NCBI RefSeq assembly: GCF_902859915.1
Contig: NZ_CADIKK010000001.1
Location: 1-64,000, forward strand
Length of the DNA: 64,000 nt
Direction of reading: 5' to 3'
Source: Paraburkholderia ultramafica
GTDB lineage: Bacteria; Pseudomonadota; Gammaproteobacteria; Burkholderiales; Burkholderiaceae
The notes beneath the pieces are model-generated. The model ran no database searches. It saw only the letters and a list, made by a program, of their open reading frames with translations, and was not told where the DNA came from. A program made the translations under genes and the position numbers. The number at the start of each line of letters is the position of its first letter. The stretch's first letter is position 1. Below, piece after piece: positions 1 to 11,609 of the stretch.

Positions 1-90
1 ACCCGACCGAAGTCCGTGCTGCCGTTCGACTTGCATGTGTAAGGCATGCCGCCAGCGTTCAATCTGAGCCAGGATCAAACTCTTCAGTTC
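1..90 (-). rRNA. rrs: 16S rRNA, 5' end (partial)
   Basis: The reverse strand carries the universal 16S 5' signature (the AGAGTTTGATCCTGGCTCAG site, on the plus strand at 64-83). It is followed by the betaproteobacterial stretch leading into helix V1. The gene runs off the left edge, so only about 90 nt are present. The short reading frame that crosses this region and the leader is not a gene. Confidence 0.97.
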
Positions 91-268
91 AAACCTGTTA
101 CTGTTTTCGGTCTCTTCCGAGACCGGTCGCTCACTCAACGTACTGACGAATTGTTCGATCATCTTTCGACTCTCAAACCTTCCTTTCATTACTGTGTGAG
201 ACTTGATACTTTCGCTTTTCGCCAGATTCCGGAGAATCCGGCTCGCGTCCCGCATCAAGCGCCCACAC

Positions 269-295
269 TTATCGGCTGTTAATTTTTAAAGATCG
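269..295 (-). promoter_or_regulatory. rrn leader antitermination (boxA-like) region
   Basis: On the minus strand this stretch reads GATCTTTAAAAATTAACAGC and continues into a conserved leader sequence. It resembles the boxA region that precedes betaproteobacterial 16S genes and recruits the Nus antitermination complex. It lies between the rrn promoter and the 16S 5' end. Confidence 0.6.
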
Positions 296-376
296 ATCCG
301 CCAACTTCGCCGCACCCGTTTCAACCACCCGGCACCGCTTCGTTCTGCGTCGCTGCATCAGCAGCAGAGAAACGGG

Positions 377-405
377 ATTATGCAGAACTTCCGCTGCGTC
401 GTCAA
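377..405 (-). promoter_or_regulatory. rrn promoter
   Basis: On the minus strand there is a -35 TTGACG (400-405), exactly 17 bp of spacer, and a -10 CATAAT (377-382). An A/T-rich stretch just upstream (407-420) looks like an UP element. Transcription would start near 370 and run through a leader of about 280 nt into 16S. Only this one promoter was found. Confidence 0.8.
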
Positions 406-627
406 CAGGTTTTTATAATTTCCTCAACCTGCCCACTGCGCTGGAAGCCTTGCCACTGCTGGCTTTCCCGCTTCCCCGTGCCCCGGTGTCCGAAGCACGA
501 AAGAGCGAGATTCTAGCGAGCCCGAAGAGGGCTTGCAAGCGTTATTTGATATGCATGGATTGCGCCGGAATGGGCGCAATGACAGTGGCACTAGCTGTTG
601 ATCAAACGCAAGCAGAAACACCCTGGT
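406..627. other. intergenic between rrn promoter and phn operon end; one hairpin
   Basis: No gene is supported here. An 8-bp perfect inverted repeat (ATTGCGCC/GGCGCAAT, 559-580, 6-nt loop) lies just downstream of the last phn gene. It could help terminate or protect the phn transcript, but no U-run follows it on the minus strand. Confidence 0.45.
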
Positions 628-1188
628 TCACGCAGCCGCATCCTTGCGCATCACCCGCTCGACCACGCCTAGATAATGATCGAGATCCGGCGTCGCGCGA
701 TTTTGTTCTTTTGCGCGATCGTCCCATTTACGCACGCGCAACGCATCTTCCGCGTAGGGCTTGCGCAGAAACGCCTCGGCTTCATCCTTACTGAAGATGC
801 CTCCCTGCAGTTCCAGACTGCGCACCGAATCGGCGGAAAGCTGGCCGAAATACGTATCGTCGATTGCGCACAGGCAGCGCTTCGCGTCGACGTGCAAACG
901 GATCGGCTCCAGCACCGCGTCCAATAACACCGGCCGCAAGAACGGCAGCGCGAAATACTGATGCAGATCGTCGATACCCCGCTCGGTCGGCGTGTCGCCT
1001 TGCAGATTGAGCAGATGCCCCAGGTCGTGCAAGACCGCGGCGGCGACCAGGTCGTCGTCGGCACCCGCCTCTTCGGCCAGCGCACCGCTTTGCAACGCAT
1101 GTTCGAGTTGCGTCACCGGCTCGCCGCTATAAGCCAGATTGCCGTATTGCTCGAACAGGGAACGGATATCGTTCAGACTCAATGCCAC
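628..1188 (-). CDS. phosphonate-operon HD-domain protein
   Basis: This 186-residue HD-superfamily protein has the metal-binding core H..HDLGHLL near residues 50-60 and further acidic and histidine positions. It matches the HDIG-type proteins found in phosphonate degradation operons (TIGR03276-like). A distant relative, PhnZ, is a di-iron oxygenase that cleaves the C-P bond of hydroxylated AEP; whether this protein does so is not shown. The start lies 4 nt after the phnY stop codon, so the two are translationally linked. It is the last gene of the operon. Confidence 0.8.
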   Translation of the reverse strand: MALSLNDIRSLFEQYGNLAYSGEPVTQLEHALQSGALAEEAGADDDLVAAAVLHDLGHLLNLQGDTPTERGIDDLHQYFALPFLRPVLLDAVLEPIRLHVDAKRCLCAIDDTYFGQLSADSVRSLELQGGIFSKDEAEAFLRKPYAEDALRVRKWDDRAKEQNRATPDLDHYLGVVERVMRKDAAA

Positions 1189-1192
1189 TCTT

Positions 1193-3972
<2,780 letters not shown>

Positions 3973-4740
3973 TCAATCGTTCGATACCGGCGCCGCCGGC
4001 ACCCTCGGCACCCCGCCCAGCGGCCCTGCCGCTTTGCCAGCCGCTTTGCCAGCCGTTTCGCACGCCGCGTGTGCGCGCTGCAAGCCGCCGTGCACATGCG
4101 CGTGCATCAGCTTCGCCGCAAGATCGGCGTCGCGTGAAGCGAGCGCCGTCAAGATCGCGCGATGCTCGGCCAGCGAACGCTCCATCGCGTCGGCATGCAC
4201 CACCAGCGCGGCACGGCGAAACAGGCTCAACTCGCTCACCAGCCTGCGGTACGTCTCGTACAGCTTCAGGTTGCCCGACGCCGCCATCAGCGCGTCATGA
4301 AACGCGACATTGGCGCGCGCGTACGCATCGTGATCGTGCGCCTCGGCTGCCGCGCGCATCGCGTCGAGCCAATTGCGCAACCCCGCGAGCTGGCGTGCGT
4401 CGATACTCGCCGCCAGCAACCGGCACGCCGCTTCTTCGAGCACCGCGCGCACCGCGTAAATCTCGTCCGCTTCCGCCAGCGACACCGTGCGCACGAACAC
4501 GCCGCGGTTCTTCTCGGTGCGCACGAGGCCGGCCTGCTCCAGCGCGCGAAACGCTTCACGCACCGGCCCGCGCGACACCTGCAGACGCGCGGCCCAATCG
4601 GTTTCGTTGAGCTTGTCGCCGGGCGCGAGCGCCCCCTCGATGATGTGCCGCTCGATTTCGTCGCGGACCAGCGTCGTCAGCGAATGCCGGCGCAAAACCT
4701 CGATCGAATCGACAGAAGTAGAGTGCATATATTCGGTCAT
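3973..4740 (-). CDS. phnR: GntR-family phosphonate-utilisation regulator
   Basis: This 255-residue GntR/FadR-type regulator has an N-terminal winged helix (QVSRGPVREAFRALEQAG, about 50-68) and a helical FCD ligand domain with its R/H/H metal-site pattern. It fits the Burkholderiales phosphonate-associated PhnR family (TIGR03338-like). It lies inside the operon between the transporter genes and phnA, which suggests autoregulated control by a phosphonate intermediate. The start at 4740 is the first ATG after phnV; ATG 4728 is an alternative. The open frame continues upstream into phnV, but that extension is antisense-like noise. The last 25 residues are low-complexity Ala/Gly/Pro. Confidence 0.85.
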   Translation of the reverse strand: MTEYMHSTSVDSIEVLRRHSLTTLVRDEIERHIIEGALAPGDKLNETDWAARLQVSRGPVREAFRALEQAGLVRTEKNRGVFVRTVSLAEADEIYAVRAVLEEAACRLLAASIDARQLAGLRNWLDAMRAAAEAHDHDAYARANVAFHDALMAASGNLKLYETYRRLVSELSLFRRAALVVHADAMERSLAEHRAILTALASRDADLAAKLMHAHVHGGLQRAHAACETAGKAAGKAAGPLGGVPRVPAAPVSND

Positions 4741-4820
4741 TTTGACAAATTTTGCCACATGGATCGATCGGTGTTTGCGCGCCGTCACGGCACGCGAACA
4801 CCGACATCGGCAGTTGCCCG

Positions 4821-5684
4821 TCAGTCCATCCGACGGCGTGGGACGCGTGCGGCGATCAACAGCAGCGCGGCCAGCGAGACCAGCAGCAGAATCAGCGACA
4901 GTGCGGAGGCCGGCAGGTAATAGCCGCGCTCCACCTGCCCGACCACGACGATCGGCACCGTCGCAAAACCCGGCGGATACACGGTGAGCGTGGCGCCGAG
5001 TTCGCCGAGCGACAGCGCGAAGCCGAGCGCGAGACTGGCGCGGATCGCCGGCACCAGTTGCGGCAGCACCACGCGGCGCAACACCATCGACGGCGGCGCA
5101 CCGAGACTGGCCGCCGCTTCGCGCAGGATCGTCAGTTCCGGGCGCAACGCCGCGGCCGCGCACCGGTAGCAGAACGGCAGCACCAGCGCGAGCTGCACGA
5201 ACACGACGATCGCCGCGGAACTCGACAGATCGATCGGCCGCTTGTGATACGCGATCAGCACCGCGAGTCCGAGCACCACGCTCGGCACGCCGTTGGGCAT
5301 CATCGCGATGGTGTCGACGATGGCGCCGAGGCCGCGCCGGTCGCGCCCTTCGAGCGCGAGCGCGAGCCACAGCCCGAGCATCGTGCCGAGCACCGCGACG
5401 CCCATGCCGACTTCGAGGCTGGTCGTCAGTGCGTCGAAGTCGCTCGAACTGAGACGCTCGAACCAGCGCATGCTGAAACCATCAGGGAGGATCGTGCCGG
5501 ACCAGTGCGAGGCCACGCTCGACAGCGCGACCACCAGCACCGGCAACACGAACAGCCAGAAGCTCAGCAACGCGGCGAAGCCGAGAAACAGGCCGCCGAG
5601 CATGCGCACCAGCAAACTGTGGCGCACCGGCCGCGCTTTCTTGTGCATGACCGGCAGCACGGTCGGGTCGAGTTCAACGGCCAT
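4821..5684 (-). CDS. phnV: AEP-type ABC transporter permease
   Basis: This 287-residue inner-membrane permease has about six hydrophobic spans. Its ATPase-coupling EAA loop reads EAAASLGAPPSMVLRRVVLP near 190-210. It is the second permease of a 2-aminoethylphosphonate-type importer; the start overlaps the end of phnU by 11 nt. PhnU and PhnV probably form a heterodimeric channel driven by PhnT. Substrate identity rests on the operon context. Confidence 0.85.
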   Translation of the reverse strand: MAVELDPTVLPVMHKKARPVRHSLLVRMLGGLFLGFAALLSFWLFVLPVLVVALSSVASHWSGTILPDGFSMRWFERLSSSDFDALTTSLEVGMGVAVLGTMLGLWLALALEGRDRRGLGAIVDTIAMMPNGVPSVVLGLAVLIAYHKRPIDLSSSAAIVVFVQLALVLPFCYRCAAAALRPELTILREAAASLGAPPSMVLRRVVLPQLVPAIRASLALGFALSLGELGATLTVYPPGFATVPIVVVGQVERGYYLPASALSLILLLVSLAALLLIAARVPRRRMD

Positions 5685-6624
5685 GGCCCGCTCCTTTCAC
5701 CTTGCGACGGTTGACCCGGCGGTACAACGCGTACAGCGACAAAGACATCATCAGCATCACGACCGCGCCGGCGGCGGCGGTCGGCAGATCGAGGTCGACG
5801 GTGGCGGAACCGTAGATCGCCACCGGCAGCGTGATCAGATGCGCGCTGCCGAGCACGAGCAGAATGCCGAACTCGTTGAGCGTCAGCAGGAAGCAGAGGA
5901 TGGTGCCCGCCGCGATGCCCGGCCACGCGAGCGGCAGGATCACCTCGAACGCGACCATCATGCCGTTCGCGCCGAGGCTGCGGGCGGCCTCGATCAGACT
6001 CCGGTCCAGCAGCGCGAACGAGGCCAGCGTGGGACGCACGACGAACGGCGCGTAGAACACCACTTCCGCGAGAATCACGCCGCCGATGCCGAACAGGAAA
6101 TTCAGCGGCGGCGCCGGCAGATTGAAGAGCCGCTGCAAGCCGATGCTGACCGAGCCTTGCGAGCCGTACAGAAAGATCAGCGTGAACGCGACCAGAAACG
6201 ACGGGAACGCGACGAACAGTTCGAGAAAGCGCGTGATCATCCGCGCGCCGGGAAACGGCTTGAAGAACAGGAGCGACGCCAGCGCCACGCCGAGCAGCGA
6301 CGCCAGTCCCGCGCTGGCGAACAGAATCCACAGCGTCGTGCCGATCACGCCGCGCGTTTCGGGGTTGCCGAAGAAGGTCGAATAAGCCTGCACGCTCAGA
6401 CCGTGCGGGCCGGTCAGACTCAGCATCACCAGACGCACGAGCGGATAGATGACCAGCGGCCCGAGCACCACCACGGCAATAAACAGCAGATGCCATTGCG
6501 CCGCGCGTTCGCGCCGCTTCACCGCGGCCGTATGCGACGCGGCGCTGGCGCTGCGGCGCGCATTCGCGGCGGCCTCGGCCGCGCTGAGCGGATTGGGCGT
6601 ATCAGCGGTTGATAAGGACGACAT
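5674..6624 (-). CDS. phnU: AEP-type ABC transporter permease
   Basis: This 316-residue inner-membrane permease has a cytoplasmic N-terminal segment, about six membrane spans and the EAA motif EAARSLGANGMMVAFEVILP. The chosen ATG at 6624 begins MSSLSTAD and overlaps the phnT stop by 23 nt; an upstream start at 6651 is possible. It is partner to PhnV in the phosphonate importer. Confidence 0.85.
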   Translation of the reverse strand: MSSLSTADTPNPLSAAEAAANARRSASAASHTAAVKRRERAAQWHLLFIAVVVLGPLVIYPLVRLVMLSLTGPHGLSVQAYSTFFGNPETRGVIGTTLWILFASAGLASLLGVALASLLFFKPFPGARMITRFLELFVAFPSFLVAFTLIFLYGSQGSVSIGLQRLFNLPAPPLNFLFGIGGVILAEVVFYAPFVVRPTLASFALLDRSLIEAARSLGANGMMVAFEVILPLAWPGIAAGTILCFLLTLNEFGILLVLGSAHLITLPVAIYGSATVDLDLPTAAAGAVVMLMMSLSLYALYRRVNRRKVKGAGHGR

Positions 6625-7711
6625 CGTCAGCCTCGTAACGCAGGGAAACACGCGCGCCCTTCTCCGGCATCATGCCTTGGCCGCGCTGCATGGTGACGAG
6701 CACCGGCTCGTTGGGCAGCGCGTCGAGCACGACCGAGACCGACAACACCGCGCCGTACCATTCGACCGACGTGATCGCGCCATGCAGGTGCCCTTCGCCG
6801 AGCGGCACGATGCGCAGCGCCTCGGGACGCAAACAGGCGACCCGCTCGCGCTCGTTATAGCGCACGTCGTCCATGCTGAACGCGACCTGCGGCGGCAGCA
6901 GATTGGCCGCGCCCAGATAACGCGCGACAAAGCCGTCGGCCGGCGTGTCGTACAACTGCTGCGGCGTGCCGAGTTGCGCGATGCGGCCTTCGCGCATCAG
7001 CAGCGTGCGGTCGGACAGCACCAGCGCGTCGTCCTGATCGTGCGTCACGCAGACGATCGTCAGATTTGGCAGGCGCTCATGCAGCGCCTTCAGTTCGGAA
7101 CGCACCGACGCGCGCAGATTGGCGTCGAGTGCGGAAAGCGGTTCGTCGAGCAACAGCACGTCGGGCTCGATCACCAGCGCGCGGGCGAGCGCCACCCGCT
7201 GCTGCATGCCGCCCGACAGTTGCGCAGGCGTCACATGACCGGCGTCGCCCAGTTGCACCAGCTTCAACGCATCGGCAACACGTCTTGCGACGTCTTTCGA
7301 CGGCGTGCGGCGCGCGCGCAAACCGAACGCCACGTTCTCGAACACCGACAGATGCGGGAACAGCGCATAGCTCTGAAACAGCAGACCGAGATTGCGCCTG
7401 TGCGGCGGCACGTGCGTGAGATCGTGGCCGGCCACGGTCAGCGTGCCGGCCAGGCCGTCCGCTTCGATGAAGCCCGCGATGAAACGCAGCAAGGTCGTCT
7501 TGCCGCAACCGCTGCGGCCAAGCACGGTCAGCAACTCGCCGCGCTGGATGGTCAACGACAGATCGTCGAGCACCGTGCGCGAACCGAAGCGCACCGTCAG
7601 ATGATCGATCTGCACGCCGCCCGGCGTGTTCGAACGCGCGGCATCGAGCGCGTCCGGTGAGGCGTCGTGCACGCCGGGTTGAGCAAGACTGGCCGTATTC
7701 ACCGGGTCCAT
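6602..7711 (-). CDS. phnT: AEP-type ABC transporter ATPase
   Basis: This 369-residue ATPase has Walker A GRSGCGKTT (65-73), signature LSGGMQQR (165-172) and Walker B LLLDEP (186-191). An H-loop follows in THDQDDAL, and the C terminus carries a TOBE-like domain. It energises uptake through PhnUV. A stretch of about 30 residues before the ATPase fold lacks conservation signals, so a later start is conceivable, but this ATG follows a GGAGG-like site. Confidence 0.88.
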   Translation of the reverse strand: MDPVNTASLAQPGVHDASPDALDAARSNTPGGVQIDHLTVRFGSRTVLDDLSLTIQRGELLTVLGRSGCGKTTLLRFIAGFIEADGLAGTLTVAGHDLTHVPPHRRNLGLLFQSYALFPHLSVFENVAFGLRARRTPSKDVARRVADALKLVQLGDAGHVTPAQLSGGMQQRVALARALVIEPDVLLLDEPLSALDANLRASVRSELKALHERLPNLTIVCVTHDQDDALVLSDRTLLMREGRIAQLGTPQQLYDTPADGFVARYLGAANLLPPQVAFSMDDVRYNERERVACLRPEALRIVPLGEGHLHGAITSVEWYGAVLSVSVVLDALPNEPVLVTMQRGQGMMPEKGARVSLRYEADDVVLINR

Positions 7712-7734
7712 CCTCCAACAAGATTAATGCTGAC

Positions 7735-7764
7735 GCGGCGCCTCGCGATACCGGGAGGCGCCGC
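7735..7764 (-). repeat. perfect GC-rich hairpin between phnS and phnT
   Basis: Two perfectly complementary 10-mers, GCGGCGCCTC and GAGGCGCCGC, are separated by 10 nt. The hairpin lies 64 nt after the phnS stop and before phnT. No U-run follows, so it is more likely a 3'-end stabiliser that raises binding-protein expression over the rest of the operon, or a partial attenuator, than a full terminator. Confidence 0.6.
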
Positions 7765-7827
7765 CTGACGCAATGACGTCACTCAGTTACGTCACTCAGT
7801 CACGTCGGCTACGCCGTGAACCGCGGC

Positions 7828-8919
7828 TTACTTTGGCTTGACCACGTCGATCTGCTTGCCCGACGACCCGATCACTTCGTTCTTCCAGCGCGCGGTCCAG
7901 TCGGCCTTCTTCACCATCACCTGATTCCAGTCCACCGGAATCACCTTCACGCCCGTGATCGCCTGCTTGACCGCTTCGCCGTTCTTGCCGGCGAGCGGCA
8001 CGTCGGTGCGGCCCGGAATGCCGAAGACGTCCGGCACTTTTGCCTGCACTTCCGTCGACATCAGGTAGTCGATCAGCTTCTTGCCTTCAGCCTGGTTCGG
8101 ACCGTTCTTGATCAGGCCGATCGCGTACGGCAACTGGAAGGTGGTTGGCTGGCCGCCGGGCTCGGCGGCGAGGAACACCGGCTTGAGCGACAGGCCGCCG
8201 TTGGCCGCGTCGTCCAGATCCATTTGCAGGTCGCCGTTGGCGACGGCGATTTCGTTGCGCGACAGCAGCACGTCGAGGTAGCCGGTGCCCTTGGTGTGGA
8301 ACTTGGCGCTCTGCTCGAGCTTCTTCAGATAGTCGAACGCCTTGTCTTCACCCATCAGCGACGATGTCAGGATGATCACGGCCATGCCGTCGCCCGCCGT
8401 GGCCGGGTTCGAATAGGCGACCTTGCCGCTAAAGTCCGGGTGCAGCAGGTCCGCGAAGGTCTTCGGCTGGGTCTTCGTAACCTCGGGGTTGATCGCGAAC
8501 GAGAAGTAGTTGTTCACGAAGGTCGCCCACGCGCCGTTCGATGCCTTGGCGATCGCCGGCACGTTCTTGTAGTTGGCGCTCTGGTAAGCCTGCAGCAGGC
8601 CGGCCTGATCGGCTTGCTGGATGAACGGCGGCAGCGTGACGAGCACGTCGGCTTTCGGCTGATCCTTTTCGATGGTGGCGCGGTTCACCACTTCACCACT
8701 GCCCGCCGTGACGATGTTGACCTTCACGCCTTCCTTCTTTTCGAAGGCCGGCAGCACATCCTTATAGAGATTTTCCAGGCCGTCAGCGGTGTACAGCACC
8801 ACGGCGTCGGCTGCGTGAGCCTGGATTGCCGCGCCGCCGAACGCCGCGACGGCGACCAGCGCCGGCAGCAGCTTGCGTGTGAGGCCGGCCGTGGTGTGAA
8901 GGGAATTCGTCTTTGTCAT
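7828..8919 (-). CDS. phnS: periplasmic AEP-type phosphonate-binding protein
   Basis: This 363-residue extracellular solute-binding protein has a clear signal peptide: a K/R-rich N region, a hydrophobic stretch LLPALVAVAAFGG and cleavage after AHA near residue 38. It would capture 2-aminoethylphosphonate or a related phosphonate in the periplasm and pass it to PhnUV. The start at 8919 has an excellent GGAGAAAACGAC ribosome site; a frame 7 codons longer lacks one. It is the first gene of the operon. Confidence 0.88.
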   Translation of the reverse strand: MTKTNSLHTTAGLTRKLLPALVAVAAFGGAAIQAHAADAVVLYTADGLENLYKDVLPAFEKKEGVKVNIVTAGSGEVVNRATIEKDQPKADVLVTLPPFIQQADQAGLLQAYQSANYKNVPAIAKASNGAWATFVNNYFSFAINPEVTKTQPKTFADLLHPDFSGKVAYSNPATAGDGMAVIILTSSLMGEDKAFDYLKKLEQSAKFHTKGTGYLDVLLSRNEIAVANGDLQMDLDDAANGGLSLKPVFLAAEPGGQPTTFQLPYAIGLIKNGPNQAEGKKLIDYLMSTEVQAKVPDVFGIPGRTDVPLAGKNGEAVKQAITGVKVIPVDWNQVMVKKADWTARWKNEVIGSSGKQIDVVKPK

Positions 8920-9701
8920 GTCGTTTTCTCCGAAAGGCAAAAAACCAGACGGTCGGGATAACCCGATACCTGTTGTGATTGAACGGCGCTGCGCGCCGTG
9001 CCTCTTGCGTGTTGCCCGCGGCCAGCTCTCGTGCCGATTTTCGCGGATTGCAGATTGCCGACAACTTTGCCGCCTCTTCTCCAGCCTGACTTACAGCCCA
9101 CCTCCGACACTCGCGCTGCCTGCCATGCCTGAACGGGCACGGCAAGAATCACAGGTTTGCATGACAACGCCATGACTATTCTCGCGAATTCCAAAAAATG
9201 ACACAATTCGCCAATAATAACCAAGCCGCGCTGTTCGCCACCGCGCCCGGGCGCTGAACGTTCATGGGACAGCGGAGGGTTGTTTGGCGCCGGTGCCCGG
9301 CTCGTGAAAATCGTACACGGCGAAAATGACGATGTATGCGGGCCGCCTGAAGGCAGCGGCATTTACTTACGCGGTCGAAACGGCTGCCGACTGGCCGGCG
9401 CCTCGCCAGGTCTGTGTGCTGGTTCTGGACAACGGCGCGCATTGTGCCCGTCCGGTCAGGATCTTGCGGCGAATGAGGATGGCTTATATCGGACGGGCGC
9501 TTTTGCAGGGAGGAAAACAGTCAGCGTCATGCCGTGGAATATGAGTCCGGCCAGGTGGGAAACGGTGCGCATGCCCCACGTCGGCATCCACGTCTGCGCG
9601 ATCGATAACAACGAACCACCCAACGCGGCAGCCGCGTTCGACCTCACGCTCAATCGATCCCACATCCGCGTGATAAACAGCACAGCCGCGCCGCGCCACC
9701 T
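8920..9701. other. long intergenic region upstream of phnS
   Basis: No convincing gene lies in this 780-nt stretch. The short frames present have no ribosome sites or recognisable domains. It must contain the phn operon promoter on the minus strand, but I could not assign a -35/-10 pair with confidence. A decayed gene cannot be excluded. Confidence 0.5.
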
Positions 9702-10457
9702 TCAGGCAATCAGAATTTCCGGACCAAGCGCGGCGATCGCCTTGCCAAGCGCGCGCTCAGGCGCCAGCTCGGTCACCAGATAACGCGCCGATTCGATACC
9801 GTTGATCCGCACCGGCGTCACGCGGCCGAACTTCGAATGGTCGGCGACGATCACCACCATGTCGGCGGCGGCGATCATGCGGCTGCGCACTTCCGCGGCC
9901 ATGCGGCTGTAGTCGGTCAAATAGCCTTCCGGCGAAATCCCGCCCGCGCCGATGAACGCGAAGTCCGCATGGTATTGCGTGAGTTGCTGGACCGTGTCGA
10001 GCCCGAAGGTGGCGTCTTCGATATCCGACAGTTCGCCGCCGAGCAGCGTGACGCGGTTGTCGTTGCGCCGGCCCAGCAGCAGCGCGATGCGCCAGTCGTT
10101 GGTATAGACCGCGAGCCGATGACGGTCGAGCAACGCTCGCGCCACCGCCTGCGTGGTACTGCCCGAATCGATGATCAGCGACGCGCCGTCCGGCACGAAC
10201 TCGGCCGCGCGCTCGCCGATCGCCCGCTTCGCACCGGCGTTCGCGGCTTCGCGCGTATCGAGGTCGGGCTCGCGCCGGTCGCTCGACAGCGCGCCGCCGT
10301 GTGTCGTGACCAGCAGGCCGCGCCCGGCCAGCGCGTTCAGATCGCGGCGGATGGTCTCGCGCGACACGTTCAGTTCGCGCACCAGTTCGGCGACCGAGAG
10401 CGCGCCGGTTTTAGCAACTTGCGCCAGGATGTATTGGTGACGTTGTTCTGCGAGCAT
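9702..10457 (-). CDS. DeoR/GlpR-family transcriptional regulator
   Basis: This 251-residue regulator has the N-terminal DeoR winged helix (SVAELVRELNVSRETIRRDL, about 21-40). The C-terminal DeoR sensor domain includes the DSGSTT sugar-phosphate-binding motif near 96-101, LLGGE, and GAGGIS. Such proteins repress catabolic operons and are released by phosphorylated sugars. It is codirectional with, and upstream of, the phn operon but 780 nt away, so a role in phosphonate control is only possible. Confidence 0.85.
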   Translation of the reverse strand: MLAEQRHQYILAQVAKTGALSVAELVRELNVSRETIRRDLNALAGRGLLVTTHGGALSSDRREPDLDTREAANAGAKRAIGERAAEFVPDGASLIIDSGSTTQAVARALLDRHRLAVYTNDWRIALLLGRRNDNRVTLLGGELSDIEDATFGLDTVQQLTQYHADFAFIGAGGISPEGYLTDYSRMAAEVRSRMIAAADMVVIVADHSKFGRVTPVRINGIESARYLVTELAPERALGKAIAALGPEILIA

Positions 10458-10647
10458 TGAGCCTTTCCTTCGTCATCCCGCGAGAGACTTGTCACGCAGG
10501 GCATTTCTTCATCAAACGCCCTTCAGACAAGGGCTTTCTGCATCTGCAATCGGCGCCGCAAGTGGCGTCTACAGTCGTCTCCAAGTTGCTAAACTCGAGA
10601 CATCGGCGTTGCCTTTCCCTATCATTCGCCGAAAACCTACGCCGATC

Positions 10648-11190
10648 ATGCGATTTGATGCCAAGGCCGCGAAACAGCTCAAACCGGATACCCACATGAG
10701 CTTCGAGGCGTTCCCGGGCCTTCGTCTGGAAGCGACCGCATCGCGGCGCAGTTGGACCTATCGATTCAAGTCGCCCGTCGACGGCCGGATGCGTCAACGG
10801 AAGCTGGGAGAGTAGCCAGCAATGTCCTACGCTGCCGCGATAGCCGAGTGGCAACAAATCCGGGCGCGCCGCGACGCTGGCGAAGACCCCGTTCTCACAC
10901 GCAAGGCATCAAACCGGCCTGTGATGGTTTCGACGCCGGAATCATACACGGTGCGAAAACTGTGTGAGGATTTCCTCACGGGCCACATTGAACGGCACCG
11001 CGATTCGCACGGCGCCGCGCAGTCCTGTCGGCGCATCATGACAAAGATCGCCCCGATTGCCGGCTTGCCACCCACCTCGATCACGCGAAAGCAAGCGTTC
11101 GACCTGCTCGATGGGGAGCGCCAGGCGCCGCGCAACGCGGCGATTCTGCGTTCCGAGCCAGGCGCTGCGTGGGATTACGCACTGGACTCG
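10648..11190 (+). pseudogene. phage-type integrase, internal stop and 3' truncation
   Basis: The frame starts with an Arm-DNA-binding domain (MRFDAKAAK... PGLRLEAT) of a tyrosine recombinase. It reads in frame to a TAG at 10813 where homologues have Trp in GEW. The same frame continues as PAMSYAAAIAEW and the SAM-like core-binding region to GAAWDYALD. The catalytic R-H-R-Y domain is missing because the gene is cut off at about 11190. It is therefore a dead integrase, probably the relic of an island or prophage. Confidence 0.8.
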
Positions 11191-11534
11191 TGATCGACAC
11201 GAACAATCCCATCGAGGCGCCGCTATTCAAACCGGCCGAATTGCACGGCCGGATGTCGAGCGAAGTCGTAGCGGATCTCGTGCCGGGCGCGCGCGTTGTG
11301 AAGGCGTTCAACCACCTTCCGGCACACTTTCTCTCCGGCGATCCGGAAGCGGAAGGCGGACGCCGCGTGCTGTTCTTCTGCGGCGACGACGCGTATGCGA
11401 AAGCGGCCGTGGGTGGGCTGATCGATCAGCCTGGCTTCTTTGGCGTGGACCTGGGTTCGCTCGAAGTTGGGGGTCGGCTAGCTCAGATCCCCGGCGGCCC
11501 GCTGATGATACACAACCTCGTCAAATTCGGATAA
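11191..11534 (+). pseudogene. NADP-oxidoreductase (F420-reductase-like) C-terminal fragment
   Basis: The translation from the integrase breakpoint onward (VIDTNNPIEAP... VVKAFNHLPA... GPLMIHNLVKFG) matches the C-terminal two thirds of NAD(P)-binding oxidoreductases of the coenzyme-F420-dependent NADP reductase type. The N-terminal Rossmann glycine loop is absent. It looks decapitated by the event that truncated the integrase. An ATG at 11169 could still drive translation of the fragment. Confidence 0.7.
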
Positions 11535-11555
11535 CTAATAACTTGAAAGACGAAC

Positions 11556-11585
11556 GCGAAATGCGCGGAATACCGCGCCTTTCGC
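11556..11585. terminator. hairpin between convergent genes
   Basis: A 13-bp stem with one mismatch (GCGAAATGCGCGG paired with CCGCGCCTTTCGC) and a 4-nt loop lies between the convergent oxidoreductase fragment and tetR. It could act as a bidirectional terminator, although no long U-run follows on either strand. Confidence 0.45.
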
Positions 11586-11609
11586 TGTTATCCCTTCCAT
11601 CGGAACGAT

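Noticed and set aside
46..282. Open frame across the 16S 5' end and leader
   Set aside because: It lies in rRNA and its leader, where protein coding is not expected.
4741..5370. Upstream extension of the phnR reading frame
   Set aside because: The extension is Arg/Ala-rich, overlaps phnV in another frame and adds no domain; the GntR fold starts at residue 1 of the chosen start.
7775..7806. Short tandem GTCACTCAG-type repeats after the phnS-phnT hairpin
   Set aside because: Only two to three imperfect units; too short to call a regulatory or CRISPR-like array.
9280..9783. Possible gene of about 165 residues upstream of phnS
   Set aside because: No ribosome site, no domain, biased composition, and it overlaps the 3' end of the DeoR gene.
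10458..11200. tRNA or att site next to the integrase
   Set aside because: I looked for a tRNA-like cloverleaf or a direct repeat at the integrase edges and found none, so no attachment site is claimed.
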